This document shows positions 1-8,783 of a stretch of DNA of 64,000 bases, one piece after another. Position 1 is the stretch's first letter. Every line of letters starts with the position of its first letter. This DNA comes from J054 sp963850255. Lineage in GTDB: Bacteria; Pseudomonadota; Gammaproteobacteria; Steroidobacterales; GCA-2729495. The position numbers were made by a program, and so were the translations under genes. The stretch is taken from contig CAWKLL010000024.1 of NCBI GenBank assembly GCA_963850255.1, positions 310,001-374,000 of the forward strand. The letters run 5' to 3'. The notes under the pieces are model-generated. The model searched no databases, was not told the origin of the DNA, and was given only the letters and a program-made list of their open reading frames with translations.

Positions 1-498
1 GTAGACACAAATGGAAGCGGCAATCTGCAGCGACTTGCTGACGATTTCTTCGGCAGAGAGTTCAGTATTTTCCAGCAGCGCGCGTGCGGCTGCCTGGGCG
101 TATGCGCCGCCGGAGCCGATGGCCATCAGGTTGTCTTCCGGTTCAATGACGTCGCCGTTGCCGGAGACAATCAGCGAGGATTCACGATCGGCGACGCAGA
201 GCAGCGCTTCCAGGCGACGCAGGCGGCGATCGGTGCGCCAGTCCTTGGCCAATTCGATGGCGGCACGTGTCAGATTGCCGTATTGCTCTAGCTTCGCTTC
301 GAACAGTTCAAACAATGTGAACGCGTCAGCGGTGCCGCCGGCAAATCCGGCAATCACCCGGCCCTCGGCCAATAGCCTGACCTTGCGGGCATTGCCCTTC
401 ATGATGGTATCGCCCAGGCTGACCTGTCCGTCGCCGGCTACCGCTACGGTATCGCCGCGTCGAACCGAAACGATAGTCGTGCCTCGATACTGTTGCAT
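1..498 (-). CDS. hslV: HslV, ATP-dependent protease proteolytic subunit (3' end cut by window)
   Basis: Peptidase subunit of the HslUV (ClpYQ) protease, a proteasome-like two-ring chamber fed by the HslU ATPase in the cytoplasm. The first 166 residues are visible; the family is about 175-180 aa, so only some ten C-terminal residues are missing. The catalytic threonine is in the GTTIVSVRRG motif after a short propeptide (MQQYRG), a variant seen in other proteobacteria where the propeptide is removed to expose Thr. The conserved stretches GDGQVSLG and VIAGFAGGTADAFTL follow. It lies 58 bp downstream of xerC on the same strand, the usual xerC-hslV-hslU order; hslU should follow just outside the window. 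Confidence 0.95.
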   Translation of the reverse strand, partial: MQQYRGTTIVSVRRGDTVAVAGDGQVSLGDTIMKGNARKVRLLAEGRVIAGFAGGTADAFTLFELFEAKLEQYGNLTRAAIELAKDWRTDRRLRRLEALLCVADRESSLIVSGNGDVIEPEDNLMAIGSGGAYAQAAARALLENTELSAEEIVSKSLQIAASICVY

Positions 499-556
499 GT
501 TGTTTCCTTTGGTGATTCGAACGTGAGACCGGGCTCAAAACCGCAGCCGACATTCT

Positions 557-1471
557 TTATTCACCTTTTTTCTTACGCCGTTGCGCACGCGGGTGCGCCT
601 GGTCGTATATCTGGGCTAAATGCTGAAAATCAAGGTGGGTATAGATCTGCGTCGTGCTGATGTCAGCATGGCCGAGCAGTTCCTGAACCCCGCGCAGGTC
701 GCGGCTGGACTCCAGCAGATGCGTGGCGAAGCTGTGCCGGAACAGGTGCGGATAGACCCGCTTGGGCAGTCCCGCCTGCGCGGCCCAGTGCTTCACGCGT
801 TGCTGGACGACGCGCGGACTGATGCGTCGGCCGCGGGTACCGACGAACAGCGCCGTTTCATCGCTCGCCGCCATGCCCGGCCGGGACAACAGCCAGTCGG
901 CCAGTGCCTGCCTGGCGTGGCGGCCAACGGGCAGTATTCTCGTTTTGTTGCCTTTGCCCGTGACCCGCACGGTGGCTTCGGCGGCATTCACGTGCTCGGG
1001 GTCCAGGCTGACCAGCTCCGCCAGGCGCAGGCCTGATGAGTACAGCAGCTCGAGCATGGCGCGGTCGCGGCGCGTGACGGGTTGGTCGCCGGTGATACTC
1101 AGCAGCCGGGCCATCTGGTCCACGTCCAGAGTATCCGGCAGCTTGCGCGCGGCGCGCGGTGCCGATACGCCGTTGCCGGGATTGTTCTTTAGCGCACCCT
1201 CACGCAACAGGTAATTGAGAAAGCTGCGCGCTCCGGACAGCCGTCGCTGCACGCTGCGCGGACTCAGCCCGCGGCCGTGGCTGGTCGCGGCAAAGCGTCG
1301 CAAATCGTGATTGCGCAGACTGGCCCAGTCGGAAATTTCACTGTTGTCGCAGAATTCCACCAGGCATTGCAGATCGCGACGATAGGCAGCGATGGTGTGT
1401 TTGGAAAGACGCCGCTCAAGCGCCAGATGATCGAGAAACTCGTTAACCCGGTTTAAGTCATCTGCATGCAT
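557..1471 (-). CDS. xerC: XerC tyrosine recombinase
   Basis: Site-specific recombinase that with XerD resolves chromosome dimers at dif. 304 aa from the chosen ATG. The N-terminal SAM-like core-binding domain covers about residues 5-90 and the catalytic domain about 110-295. The catalytic set is complete: Arg149 (SSGLRLAEL), Lys173 (TGKGNK), His242 and Arg245 (PHLFRHSF), His268 (LLGHAD) and nucleophile Tyr277 (IYTH). An upstream in-frame ATG at 1543 would overlap the DUF484 gene by 32 bp and add 24 residues unlike the family, so the start at 1471 is preferred. It belongs to the dapF-DUF484-xerC-hslV run. Confidence 0.95.
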   Translation of the reverse strand: MHADDLNRVNEFLDHLALERRLSKHTIAAYRRDLQCLVEFCDNSEISDWASLRNHDLRRFAATSHGRGLSPRSVQRRLSGARSFLNYLLREGALKNNPGNGVSAPRAARKLPDTLDVDQMARLLSITGDQPVTRRDRAMLELLYSSGLRLAELVSLDPEHVNAAEATVRVTGKGNKTRILPVGRHARQALADWLLSRPGMAASDETALFVGTRGRRISPRVVQQRVKHWAAQAGLPKRVYPHLFRHSFATHLLESSRDLRGVQELLGHADISTTQIYTHLDFQHLAQIYDQAHPRAQRRKKKGE

Positions 1472-1511
1472 GGGCAGGCTCGGCCGATGATGGCCGCGGC
1501 TGCGGCCTGGC

Positions 1512-2207
1512 TTAGCGACGCAAGGCGCAGCTAACCAGTTCACCCAGGCGGCTGAGAAAATCGATGCTCATGCCGGGATGAAAATGCTCGGCATCGCGAC
1601 TGCCGATGGCCAGAAATCCCAGCTCAACGGACTCGCCGAGAGGCAGTAGGGCAACGGAGCCGACTTCGATATCGTCGTTACCGAACAAAAAATTACGCTG
1701 TGCGTCACGCACTCGGCCGCAGCGTGGCTTGTTGGCCTCGAAGAAGGTGCGGAATGGTGCCAGGCATTCATCGCCGCGGTTAAGGCAGCGTAAAAAGCCA
1801 TCGCCAGTCAGTGCATCGGTATCGGTAAACAGCACCAGTGTCGCGCGATCGGCCTTGAAGCTGGTGCGCAGTTCCTGCTCCAAAAGGGCAACGATTTCTT
1901 CGCGGCTGTTTGTCTGCAGCAAGGCCAGCGACAGCGCATGAATCTTGCCGGCCAGCTGGTCGTTACCCTGGGCAACGTTCACCAGGTCACGTAGTTTTCG
2001 TTCCAGGGTAAGGTTGGTCTGGCGTAACACCGAGACCTGCTTTTCGACCAGCGAAACCGCAGCGTTGCCGGTGCGGTGTGGCAGGCGGAGGTTGCCGAGC
2101 AAGCTGAGATGACGCTCAAAAAAGTCCGGGTGGCCTAACAGATATTCGGCGACATCGACTTCCGAAAGACTGTGATCTTCAGCCTGGGGCTGCTTAAGTG
2201 TGCTCAT
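1512..2207 (-). CDS. DUF484 family protein (GAF-like)
   Basis: 231 aa. Member of the DUF484 family, which in Gammaproteobacteria lies between dapF and xerC, as here. The N-terminus has the typical segment around VAEYLLGHPDFFERH, then a coiled stretch (about residues 55-85) and a GAF-like fold to the C-terminus (ATLVLFTDTDAL, GSVALLPLG, LGFLAIGSRD). No catalytic residues are visible and the function is unknown; the GAF-like shape suggests ligand or protein binding. The start overlaps the end of dapF by 4 bp, implying translational coupling. Confidence 0.9.
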   Translation of the reverse strand: MSTLKQPQAEDHSLSEVDVAEYLLGHPDFFERHLSLLGNLRLPHRTGNAAVSLVEKQVSVLRQTNLTLERKLRDLVNVAQGNDQLAGKIHALSLALLQTNSREEIVALLEQELRTSFKADRATLVLFTDTDALTGDGFLRCLNRGDECLAPFRTFFEANKPRCGRVRDAQRNFLFGNDDIEVGSVALLPLGESVELGFLAIGSRDAEHFHPGMSIDFLSRLGELVSCALRR

Positions 2208-3025
2208 AGTTCAATGTTTCCCTCGAACACCGTAACTGCTTCGCCGGTGAGCCAGACAGGCTCATCCGGGCCTTCCCATCTGACAGTCAGCGAGCCACCG
2301 GGCAATTGAATGCGCACATCTGCATCAAGCAAGCCTGCGCGCCGACCAACAACAGCCGCGGCGCAGGCGCCGGTTCCGCATGCGCTGGTCTCGCCCGCAC
2401 CCCGTTCGTAAACCCGCAGAAGTGCGCGCCCGGGAGTGACCACCTGCATGAAGCCGATGTTAGCACGGTTGGGGAAACACTCATGGCTTTGCAAGGCCGG
2501 ACCAAGGCTTGCAACGGGTGCCTGTTCGATATCCTCAACCACTATCACAGCATGCGGATTGCCCATTGAGACAACGCGCAGTTCAACGCGCTGGCCTGAA
2601 ATTTCCAGCCAGTAGGAATCAGCTGCAGAATCCGTCAGGAACGGAACAGCGGCCGGACTAAAATCAGGCGCGCCCATATCTACGCTGACCTCAGCGTTTT
2701 CCAAAAAGCGCGCACGCGCCAGGCCACCCGCATGTTCGAGCAGCAGTTCGCCGCTGCGGGCCTCCGGTAGCAGGAAGCGGGCGATGCAGCGAGCGCCGTT
2801 GCCGCATTGCTCTGACTCGCTGCCGTCACTATTGAATATCCGGTAGCGGATGTCCGCATTGGAATCCTCCGGCGACTGCAGCCAGAGCAGCTGGTCAAAG
2901 CCTACGCCCGTACGCCGGTCGGCCAGTGCCTGGATGCGCTCGGCCGCTGGCAGGCGCAGGCCCTCGCCGGCGATGACCATGAAGTCATTGCCGAGGCCGT
3001 GCATCTTGGTAAATGGGCTGCGCAT
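2204..3025 (-). CDS. dapF: Diaminopimelate epimerase
   Basis: Converts LL- to meso-diaminopimelate for lysine and peptidoglycan synthesis by a cofactor-free two-base mechanism. 273 aa, normal length. The two catalytic cysteines are Cys74 (EQCGNGARC) and Cys216 (SACGTGACA), one in each half of the pseudo-symmetric fold; MHGLGNDF is the family N-terminal signature. First gene of a minus-strand run dapF-DUF484-xerC-hslV. The commonly upstream lptM and lysA are absent here: a divergent ParA-like gene takes that place, and lptM turns up at 35.3 kb. Confidence 0.97.
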   Translation of the reverse strand: MRSPFTKMHGLGNDFMVIAGEGLRLPAAERIQALADRRTGVGFDQLLWLQSPEDSNADIRYRIFNSDGSESEQCGNGARCIARFLLPEARSGELLLEHAGGLARARFLENAEVSVDMGAPDFSPAAVPFLTDSAADSYWLEISGQRVELRVVSMGNPHAVIVVEDIEQAPVASLGPALQSHECFPNRANIGFMQVVTPGRALLRVYERGAGETSACGTGACAAAVVGRRAGLLDADVRIQLPGGSLTVRWEGPDEPVWLTGEAVTVFEGNIEL

Positions 3026-3154
3026 GCGGCTGTCCGGTTAGCGGGGAGCGGCGATTATAGGGTTCTGGCTGACCGCTGCGAATTACCAGCGTGGACTTTT
3101 GTTAAATGCATCGCTAAGTTTAGGGTCTCGCTGCAAAGCAAGGGGCTTATAACA

Positions 3155-3796
3155 ATGCGACATATCATGGTCCTTAATCCCAAGGGTGGCTGCGGCAAAA
3201 GCACCCTGGCTACCAATATCGCCAGCTATTTCGCTGCCGAGCAAGGCCAGAAAGTGGCCCTGGTGGATTACGATCCGCAGGCTTCCAGCCTGGACTGGGT
3301 AGCGCGAAGACCGGCCGGCAGGCCGGAAATCATCGGTGTCGCCGGGTTCGAGGATGGTTTTCGGCATCTGCCACGCTCGGCGGACATTGCTGTTATTGAT
3401 GCCCCGGCCCGTTCGCATGGCAGCGAGCTGACAGACCTCATCAAGCATGCTGAAACCATCGTGGTGCCGGTGCTGCCGTCGAGTATCGACATGCAGGCCG
3501 TAGCCAAGTTCCTGAATGAGCTGAAAACGGTGCCGAAAGTGGAGCAAAAAGGCGTGAAAATCGCCGTTGTTGCCAATCGTGTCCGGGAAAATACGCTTAT
3601 TTTCGAGGAGCTGGACGAGTACCTGGAGAAGCTGCGGATCCCTTACGTAGCGGCCCTGCGCGAGGCGCAGAATTACATTCGGGCCTATACCCGTGGCCTG
3701 GGCATCTACGAGTTGCCTGAGTATCTGGCCTGGCCGGATCTGGAACAGTGGGAACCACTGGCCAGATGGTTGCGGACCTCACGCAGCCAGCCCTGA
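3155..3796 (+). CDS. ParA-like (MinD/ParA family) ATPase, orphan
   Basis: 213 aa from the ATG at 3155, chosen because it opens directly onto the P-loop strand; a longer reading frame back to 2999 would run into dapF. The deviant Walker A motif KGGCGKST (residues 10-17) with its signature lysine is at the N-terminus, followed by VALVDYDPQ and IAVIDAPA, the usual ParA/MinD switch elements. These ATPases dimerise on nucleotide and position cargo on DNA or membrane. No ParB, parS or MinC/MinE-like partner is visible nearby, so the cargo is unknown. Transcribed divergently from dapF across about 130 bp. Confidence 0.85.
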   Translation: MRHIMVLNPKGGCGKSTLATNIASYFAAEQGQKVALVDYDPQASSLDWVARRPAGRPEIIGVAGFEDGFRHLPRSADIAVIDAPARSHGSELTDLIKHAETIVVPVLPSSIDMQAVAKFLNELKTVPKVEQKGVKIAVVANRVRENTLIFEELDEYLEKLRIPYVAALREAQNYIRAYTRGLGIYELPEYLAWPDLEQWEPLARWLRTSRSQP

Positions 3797-3814
3797 CCGG
3801 GCCCGCCGCGAAAA

Positions 3815-5020
3815 TCAGCTTTTCGGGTCAGCGGTGAGCTGGGGGATATCCGGGCTGCCGGCGTAGCCCAGGGTCAGGCCCTTGCGAAATGCGTCGGTGG
3901 CGGCGTTGTTGTCGCCCAGTTGCAGCATTAATTGCCCCAACACGTTGTAGGCCATGGGGGTGGGCTTGGCAGCCAGGCTGGACTCCAGGTAGCTGCGCGC
4001 CTTGCCCCACAATTTATTATTGATACAGGCGCGTCCGGCAGCCAGCAACAGGGTGGGCTCTTCAGGTCGTTGGCGCAGCCAACCCTCGAGGGTAGACAGT
4101 TGCCTTGCGCTGTCGCCCAATTCCAGCTCGCCATACAGCGCAACCAGCTCTTCATCCCAGTCGTTGCCCAGGCCGCGGCGGATTTCCTTCTCGGCTTCGT
4201 CGATGGCGTTGACCCGCACCAGGGCGCGGACCCGGGCGCGCACCAGGCTGCGCTTTTTACGCATCGCGCGCGGCATTGCCTGCCAATAGGTATCGATGGC
4301 AGCGCGGTCAATATCCGCGCCGTTGAGCAGGCCGGCATAAGTGTCAATATTCCAGAGTTCTAACTGCTTGGCTGAAACATTGGCCAATTTGCGCAGCCGC
4401 GGCAGCAGGTCCGCCAGAGCCAGCCAGTTCTGCTCAGCGTGACGCAGTTCGGCCAGCAAGCGCAGTGCCTGGGGATGCTTGGGCTCGCTTTCCAGCAGTC
4501 GCGACAGGCTGGCTAGCGCCTGTTCACTATCGCCGTCCGCCAACTGCAGCTCGGCCTGGGTCAGCAGCACGGCGTTAACCGCCGCTTCGTCCACTTCATA
4601 GGCCATGCGCAGCCAGCTATCGCGTCGTTCGCGGTCGCCTTGCATCTGCGCCGCGCGCGCCGCGGCCAGATAATTCAGCAACGGCGCCGGGCTTTCAGCG
4701 GCAGCCCGGGTAAGCAGGCGCTCGCCCTTGGCCAGCCGTCCCTGGGAAAGCGCAATCATCCCGGCGGTGGCTTTCTTTCCGGAGCGACGTTCGCGGGCAC
4801 GTCCGGCTGCTTCGCCGAGGGCCCGCGGTGCGCGCCAGATTCTGACCAGCAGGCGCAAGGCTAAGTAAAAAAGCACCAGCACGAAGGCCAGCACGGGGAC
4901 AGACATTTCTATCGCATAGCCGCGGAAATTTATCAGCACGTAGCCGTTGTCCTGCAACAGGAAATGCGCAGCCACAGAGCCCACGGCCAGCGTCAGGATG
5001 ACTAACAGGCCAAACCTCAT
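3815..5020 (-). CDS. hemY: HemY, heme-biosynthesis-associated membrane TPR protein
   Basis: 401 aa. Two N-terminal transmembrane segments (residues about 3-20 and 38-60; LALRLLVRIWRAPRAL follows) then a long alpha-helical TPR-type region to the C-terminus, matching proteobacterial HemY. The family is a membrane protein with TPR repeats linked to late heme synthesis; it should not be confused with the Bacillus HemY coproporphyrinogen oxidase. Its exact biochemical role is not settled. The start overlaps the hemX stop by 4 bp, so the two are co-translated. Confidence 0.9.
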   Translation of the reverse strand: MRFGLLVILTLAVGSVAAHFLLQDNGYVLINFRGYAIEMSVPVLAFVLVLFYLALRLLVRIWRAPRALGEAAGRARERRSGKKATAGMIALSQGRLAKGERLLTRAAAESPAPLLNYLAAARAAQMQGDRERRDSWLRMAYEVDEAAVNAVLLTQAELQLADGDSEQALASLSRLLESEPKHPQALRLLAELRHAEQNWLALADLLPRLRKLANVSAKQLELWNIDTYAGLLNGADIDRAAIDTYWQAMPRAMRKKRSLVRARVRALVRVNAIDEAEKEIRRGLGNDWDEELVALYGELELGDSARQLSTLEGWLRQRPEEPTLLLAAGRACINNKLWGKARSYLESSLAAKPTPMAYNVLGQLMLQLGDNNAATDAFRKGLTLGYAGSPDIPQLTADPKS

Positions 5021-6195
5021 AGTTCGGGCGCATCCGTACCGAACCGCAGCAGCAGGTTCAGCGACGCTGAAATGTCGGGTAGCGATTCAGGTAACTGCGC
5101 GCCGGACAGTTCTGCGAGCTGTTCGCGGGCGACCTGCACCGAGCGGTCCTGCAGATCAAAATGTCGTTGCAGCCGTTCATCGACCCCCGCCAGGGCATCG
5201 CGATATAGCCTGGCATCGCCGCGAATCAAAGCCAGACGCGCGACATCCAGAGTGGTTTCCATACCGCGCAGCAGAATGGACTCTTCTATTTCGGTGCGCA
5301 GTGGCGCCACGACTTCGTCGGTTCGCTTAATGCGCACCACGCTAAGCAGTGCGTCTTTTATCGCTTGCCAGGCCCGTTGCCAGCCCGAAAGCGTCGTGTC
5401 CTGGCTCTCGTTTCGCCCATACTGCTCGGGTGTTTGCCGGGATAGTGGCAAGCTAACCAGCGAGCGTGACAGGCTGCCGATGCGCAACGCGATGCCCTCG
5501 GCATCGGGTCTGGGTACAGCGCGTAAAGCTGTGATTTCGTCAGCTAATACGCGCCGCACACGAAGCAGCCCCGGGTCACCGACATCGCGCAGTTTCTCGT
5601 CCGCCAGTTCCAGTGCCCGCAGGGCCACATCGGCATTCCTGGCCAGCCCAAGCTGCGCGTTGCCAATCCGCAGGTAGTACTCGGCTTCTGCCAGCAGCCA
5701 GGCCGAGCGGGCTTTGTCGGCCACACCGGGTAAGGCTTCCAGCACGCGCTCCAGGCGTTCAACGCGGGCAGGCATCAGGTCAAGTTGTCGGCGCTGACTA
5801 CTTAACTGCTGCTCGAGAGAGCTGACATCGTCGGCCAGTTGCGAGTCGGCGTTACTCAGTTGATCGAGCTTGTCTTCAAGGCGCTCGACTTCGGCGACCC
5901 GCTCACGCAATTCCGCGCCGAGCCTGTCGGTAGCGTTATTGGTCTGCTGCTGGGCCTGCTGGCGGGTCCAGAGATAACCGCCGCCGGCGGCTGTCAACAG
6001 GGCGATCAGCAGCGCCAGCCAGCCGGGCAAGGAACTGCCGCCGCGAGACTTCTGCCTGGCGTCGTCTACCTCAGCCTGCGATGCTTTTGCCTCAGAGCCG
6101 GCATCAGGCTTGCTGTCAGCGGCAGCTTCAACCACTTGTTGTGACTCGCTTTCCTGGTTCATCTGGTTTCGCGCACGACTGCCTCGATGGCTCAT
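5017..6195 (-). CDS. hemX: HemX, uroporphyrinogen-III C-methyltransferase-like membrane protein
   Basis: 392 aa. An acidic, low-complexity N-terminus, one transmembrane segment at about residues 57-76 (LPGWLALLIALLTAAGGGYL), then a coiled coil of about 80 residues and a helical C-terminal domain: the HemX layout. Despite the family name it lacks the methyltransferase fold, and the role is structural or regulatory in heme synthesis. Normally hemC-hemD-hemX-hemY are contiguous; here hemX starts only 36 bp after algR, with no hemC or hemD. Start could also be Met12. Confidence 0.88.
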   Translation of the reverse strand: MSHRGSRARNQMNQESESQQVVEAAADSKPDAGSEAKASQAEVDDARQKSRGGSSLPGWLALLIALLTAAGGGYLWTRQQAQQQTNNATDRLGAELRERVAEVERLEDKLDQLSNADSQLADDVSSLEQQLSSQRRQLDLMPARVERLERVLEALPGVADKARSAWLLAEAEYYLRIGNAQLGLARNADVALRALELADEKLRDVGDPGLLRVRRVLADEITALRAVPRPDAEGIALRIGSLSRSLVSLPLSRQTPEQYGRNESQDTTLSGWQRAWQAIKDALLSVVRIKRTDEVVAPLRTEIEESILLRGMETTLDVARLALIRGDARLYRDALAGVDERLQRHFDLQDRSVQVAREQLAELSGAQLPESLPDISASLNLLLRFGTDAPEL

Positions 6196-6231
6196 TTTGC
6201 CAGCGAACGGCCGGCGTCGGTAGGCGTAGTT

Positions 6232-6978
6232 TCAGCGGCGCCGGCGCAGGGCGAGTTTTACGTCGGTTATATGGCGGCGACTGACCGGCAGGGCGTCCTC
6301 GCAACCCTTGAGCCATAGCTCATATTGGCCTGAGGCATTGCGTTCCATCCGATCGAGATAATCCACAGAAACCAGAGCGCTGCGGTGAATGCGGATAAAG
6401 CGATCACTGAATTCACCGGCCAGGTCTTTCAGCGGTTCATCGATGAGATCCTCGCCGCCGGTGTGATAGACCGTGACGTACTTCTGGTCAGCGCGGAAAA
6501 ACATTACCTGCTCGACGGGGATTAGCTGCAGGCCGCTGATTTTTCGCACACAGATGTTTCGGCGACTGGCGGCACCCAGTTGCGAACCCGCCAGGCCGGC
6601 AAGCTGCGGGCGGCTAAGCCGGGCGGCCTGGCCGAGCGCGCGCAACAAGCGTTCCCGGCGCACCGGCTTTAGTAAGTAACCAATCGCCTGTGCATCGAAT
6701 GCGTCCACAGCGTAGTTATCGAAGGCCGTGGTGAAAATAACCGCCGGCGAATTTTCGTCGGCGGAAAGGTGCCGCGCCGTTTCCAGACCATCCATTTCCG
6801 GCATGCGAATATCCAGCAGTAGCACATCAGGATGGAGTTCGGCGCACAGCGACAGTGCCTCCCTGCCATTGGCTGCTTCGCCGATCACCTCGTAGCTGTC
6901 CAGTTCATCAAGAATACGCCGCAGCCGCGCCCGGGCCGGTGCTTCATCGTCTGTGATCAGGACCCGCGTGGTATTCAT
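6232..6978 (-). CDS. algR: AlgR-type LytTR response regulator
   Basis: 248 aa. Receiver domain with phosphoacceptor Asp56 (VLLLDIRMPEMDG), then a LytTR DNA-binding domain from about residue 140 (ICVRKISGLQLIPVEQVMFF, TVYHTGGEDLIDEPLKDL, FIRIHRSALVSVDYL). In Pseudomonas AlgR controls alginate, twitching and virulence genes. It follows the AlgZ-like kinase by 24 bp and precedes hemX, preserving the algZ-algR-hem neighbourhood but without hemCD. Symbol assigned from synteny and domain order; the targets in this organism are unknown. Confidence 0.88.
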   Translation of the reverse strand: MNTTRVLITDDEAPARARLRRILDELDSYEVIGEAANGREALSLCAELHPDVLLLDIRMPEMDGLETARHLSADENSPAVIFTTAFDNYAVDAFDAQAIGYLLKPVRRERLLRALGQAARLSRPQLAGLAGSQLGAASRRNICVRKISGLQLIPVEQVMFFRADQKYVTVYHTGGEDLIDEPLKDLAGEFSDRFIRIHRSALVSVDYLDRMERNASGQYELWLKGCEDALPVSRRHITDVKLALRRRR

Positions 6979-7002
6979 AGCTGAATAATAACGGCAGCGC
7001 GC

Positions 7003-8064
7003 TCAGCTGCGGAACGGGAAGGCGATATTTACCTGGTAATGCAGTGAATCGATGGCCGTCGATAGTCCGGCGCGCTGGCCAAATGCGAGCTGCAGGCGCT
7101 CGCGAATATTGTCCACGGCAATTCGATTGCCCGGACTGGCACGATGGCTTTCAGGTGGCAAGGGATTGCGCACCGAGATATAGACCATGTCGCCTTTGCG
7201 ACGGCCTTCCACTTCGACCACGCCAGGTGCCTGCAAAGTTTCGATGCCATGATAAATGGCGTTTTCCAGCAGCGGCTGCAGAATCAGGCCCGGTACCCGG
7301 GCCGCTTGAGGTAATTCGCTGACCTGCCAGTTAACAGTCAGACGCTCGCCCAGCCGTTGTTTCTCCATTCGTTCGTAAACCTGCGTAATCGCCAGCTCAT
7401 CTGCCAGTTGCACCATTTCCTGGCCGTCCCGCAGCGAGGCGCGAAACAGGTCGGCCAGGTCCTCCACCGCCGCTTCGGCAGCGGCCGGATTGCTGCGGGT
7501 GAGATCCGCAATAGTGTTCATGCTGTTGAATAGAAAATGCGGGCGGATGCGCGCCTGCAAGGCGAGAATACGACTCTCGGCCTGACGTTCGACGTTGCGC
7601 TGCCACTGATGCGTGATATAGAAATAGCGCAGCAGCAGACTCGTGATTAATGCGCCCATTGCCAGGTTGCGCGAAAGAAAGAAGCCGTGGTCATCGGGGA
7701 ACCACCCGGGTGCCAGCTCGCTTCCATATAGCTGGCCCAGCCAGTAAACCCCCTCCGAGACCAGCAGCACGACGGTTTGCACCGTGACCAAGGTCCAGAT
7801 CGTGGCCTGCGGTGGCGGAAAACCAGACAGCCAGCGACGCAGCGCGCAAAGCACAGCCGCGCTGCTGAGTGACATCCATAGAATCAGGAGCGAGGTTTTC
7901 GCCAGGTCGGCAAAAAACATTTCCCAGCCGGACTGACGCGCCAGGGTCATGCCAATGGCCACCAGTTCTGCGCTCAGGACTACGCTCAGAGCCGCAGCGG
8001 GCGTGCAGAAATCCGGCAGGTATGTTTGATCCCTGTGGGGCCGGCGCTGGCTCTCGCTAGTCAC
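7003..8064 (-). CDS. algZ: AlgZ/FimS-type LytS-family sensor histidine kinase
   Basis: 353 aa. Four predicted membrane segments between about residues 22 and 150, then a His_kinase domain with the phospho-accepting His176 in RIRPHFLFNSMNTI and an HATPase region with the N-box (QPLLENAIYHG) and a GNRIAVDNIRERL glycine-containing motif. This is the LytS/AlgZ class, which lacks a classical H-box kinase core. Cognate regulator AlgR lies 24 bp downstream. No extracellular sensing domain is evident, so the signal is probably perceived in the membrane. Confidence 0.88.
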   Translation of the reverse strand: MTSESQRRPHRDQTYLPDFCTPAAALSVVLSAELVAIGMTLARQSGWEMFFADLAKTSLLILWMSLSSAAVLCALRRWLSGFPPPQATIWTLVTVQTVVLLVSEGVYWLGQLYGSELAPGWFPDDHGFFLSRNLAMGALITSLLLRYFYITHQWQRNVERQAESRILALQARIRPHFLFNSMNTIADLTRSNPAAAEAAVEDLADLFRASLRDGQEMVQLADELAITQVYERMEKQRLGERLTVNWQVSELPQAARVPGLILQPLLENAIYHGIETLQAPGVVEVEGRRKGDMVYISVRNPLPPESHRASPGNRIAVDNIRERLQLAFGQRAGLSTAIDSLHYQVNIAFPFRS

Positions 8065-8092
8065 CGCGGGTCAGCGTTGCTGGCAGCGGCTG

Positions 8093-8563
8093 CTAGTCAC
8101 ACCAGTCGGCGACTTCCTGTTCAGCGCTGGCTTTGGCTGCATCCATTTCTTCACTACTCAAATACTCGCGCTCGCCATCGGCCATGGGCCGATACAGGCG
8201 ACGTGCGGTTGAGTAGGTCTCCAGGCGTTCGCGCGCCTGACTGCAATTGTCGCTGCGCTGGGCGCGGGTCTGTTCACGCTCCTGGGCAGCGCTTTGCGCA
8301 TCAGCGGCGGAGTCATTGCGGCGCTTGGCGGCTTCCTCATCAACACTTGAACGTTGTTCAACACGCGCCTGCACGGCGCCTTGATCGGTGCGCTGGGAAC
8401 GGATGCCGGTTAATTCCGCGCCAGCGTTACTGGGCGGGCGGTCGGTAAACTGCGGGACACCCTGTTCATCGATCCAGCGGTAGACGCTGACCTCTTCGGC
8501 AGCAGCCGAAATTGTCAGGCCGATCAAAACGATCGCGGTAATCAGCGCAACAGAAGCTTTCAT
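8093..8563 (-). CDS. DUF4124 domain periplasmic protein
   Basis: 156 aa. A signal peptide (residues 1-22, ending ISAAAEE) is followed by a DUF4124 domain with its hallmark VYRWIDEQGVPQFTDRPP. The middle is a long charged Arg/Gln/Ala helix, likely coiled coil, and the C-terminus ends EVADWCD. Family function is unknown; members are small exported proteins. It lies 28 bp upstream of algZ on the same strand and may be co-transcribed. Confidence 0.8.
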   Translation of the reverse strand: MKASVALITAIVLIGLTISAAAEEVSVYRWIDEQGVPQFTDRPPSNAGAELTGIRSQRTDQGAVQARVEQRSSVDEEAAKRRNDSAADAQSAAQEREQTRAQRSDNCSQARERLETYSTARRLYRPMADGEREYLSSEEMDAAKASAEQEVADWCD

Positions 8564-8705
8564 GGGATTGCTCTCCTTGCCGGGTCAGGTCCCTGCCGGC
8601 AGCGGTTGAGAGTATGCAACTCGTTGTAGCGGAATGAATTGATGCCGTTCACGATCAGAGCTATCCAGCTATTCTGGACCATGCAGACATTATGTCGAAT
8701 CGGAC

Positions 8706-8740
8706 AAAAAAATGCCCGCGACCGAAACCGGCCGCGGGCA
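8706..8740 (-). terminator. Rho-independent terminator after amtB
   Basis: Read on the minus strand, a 10-bp GC-rich stem (GCCCGCGGCC pairing with GGTCGCGGGC, one G-T pair) closes a six-base loop and is followed by ATTTTTTTG. It starts 44 bp past the amtB stop, ending the glnK-amtB transcript before the DUF4124 gene. Confidence 0.85.
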
Positions 8741-8783
8741 GGGGGTAGGAGCAGGACCCCTATGGGGCCCGGCTCCTGGGGGG

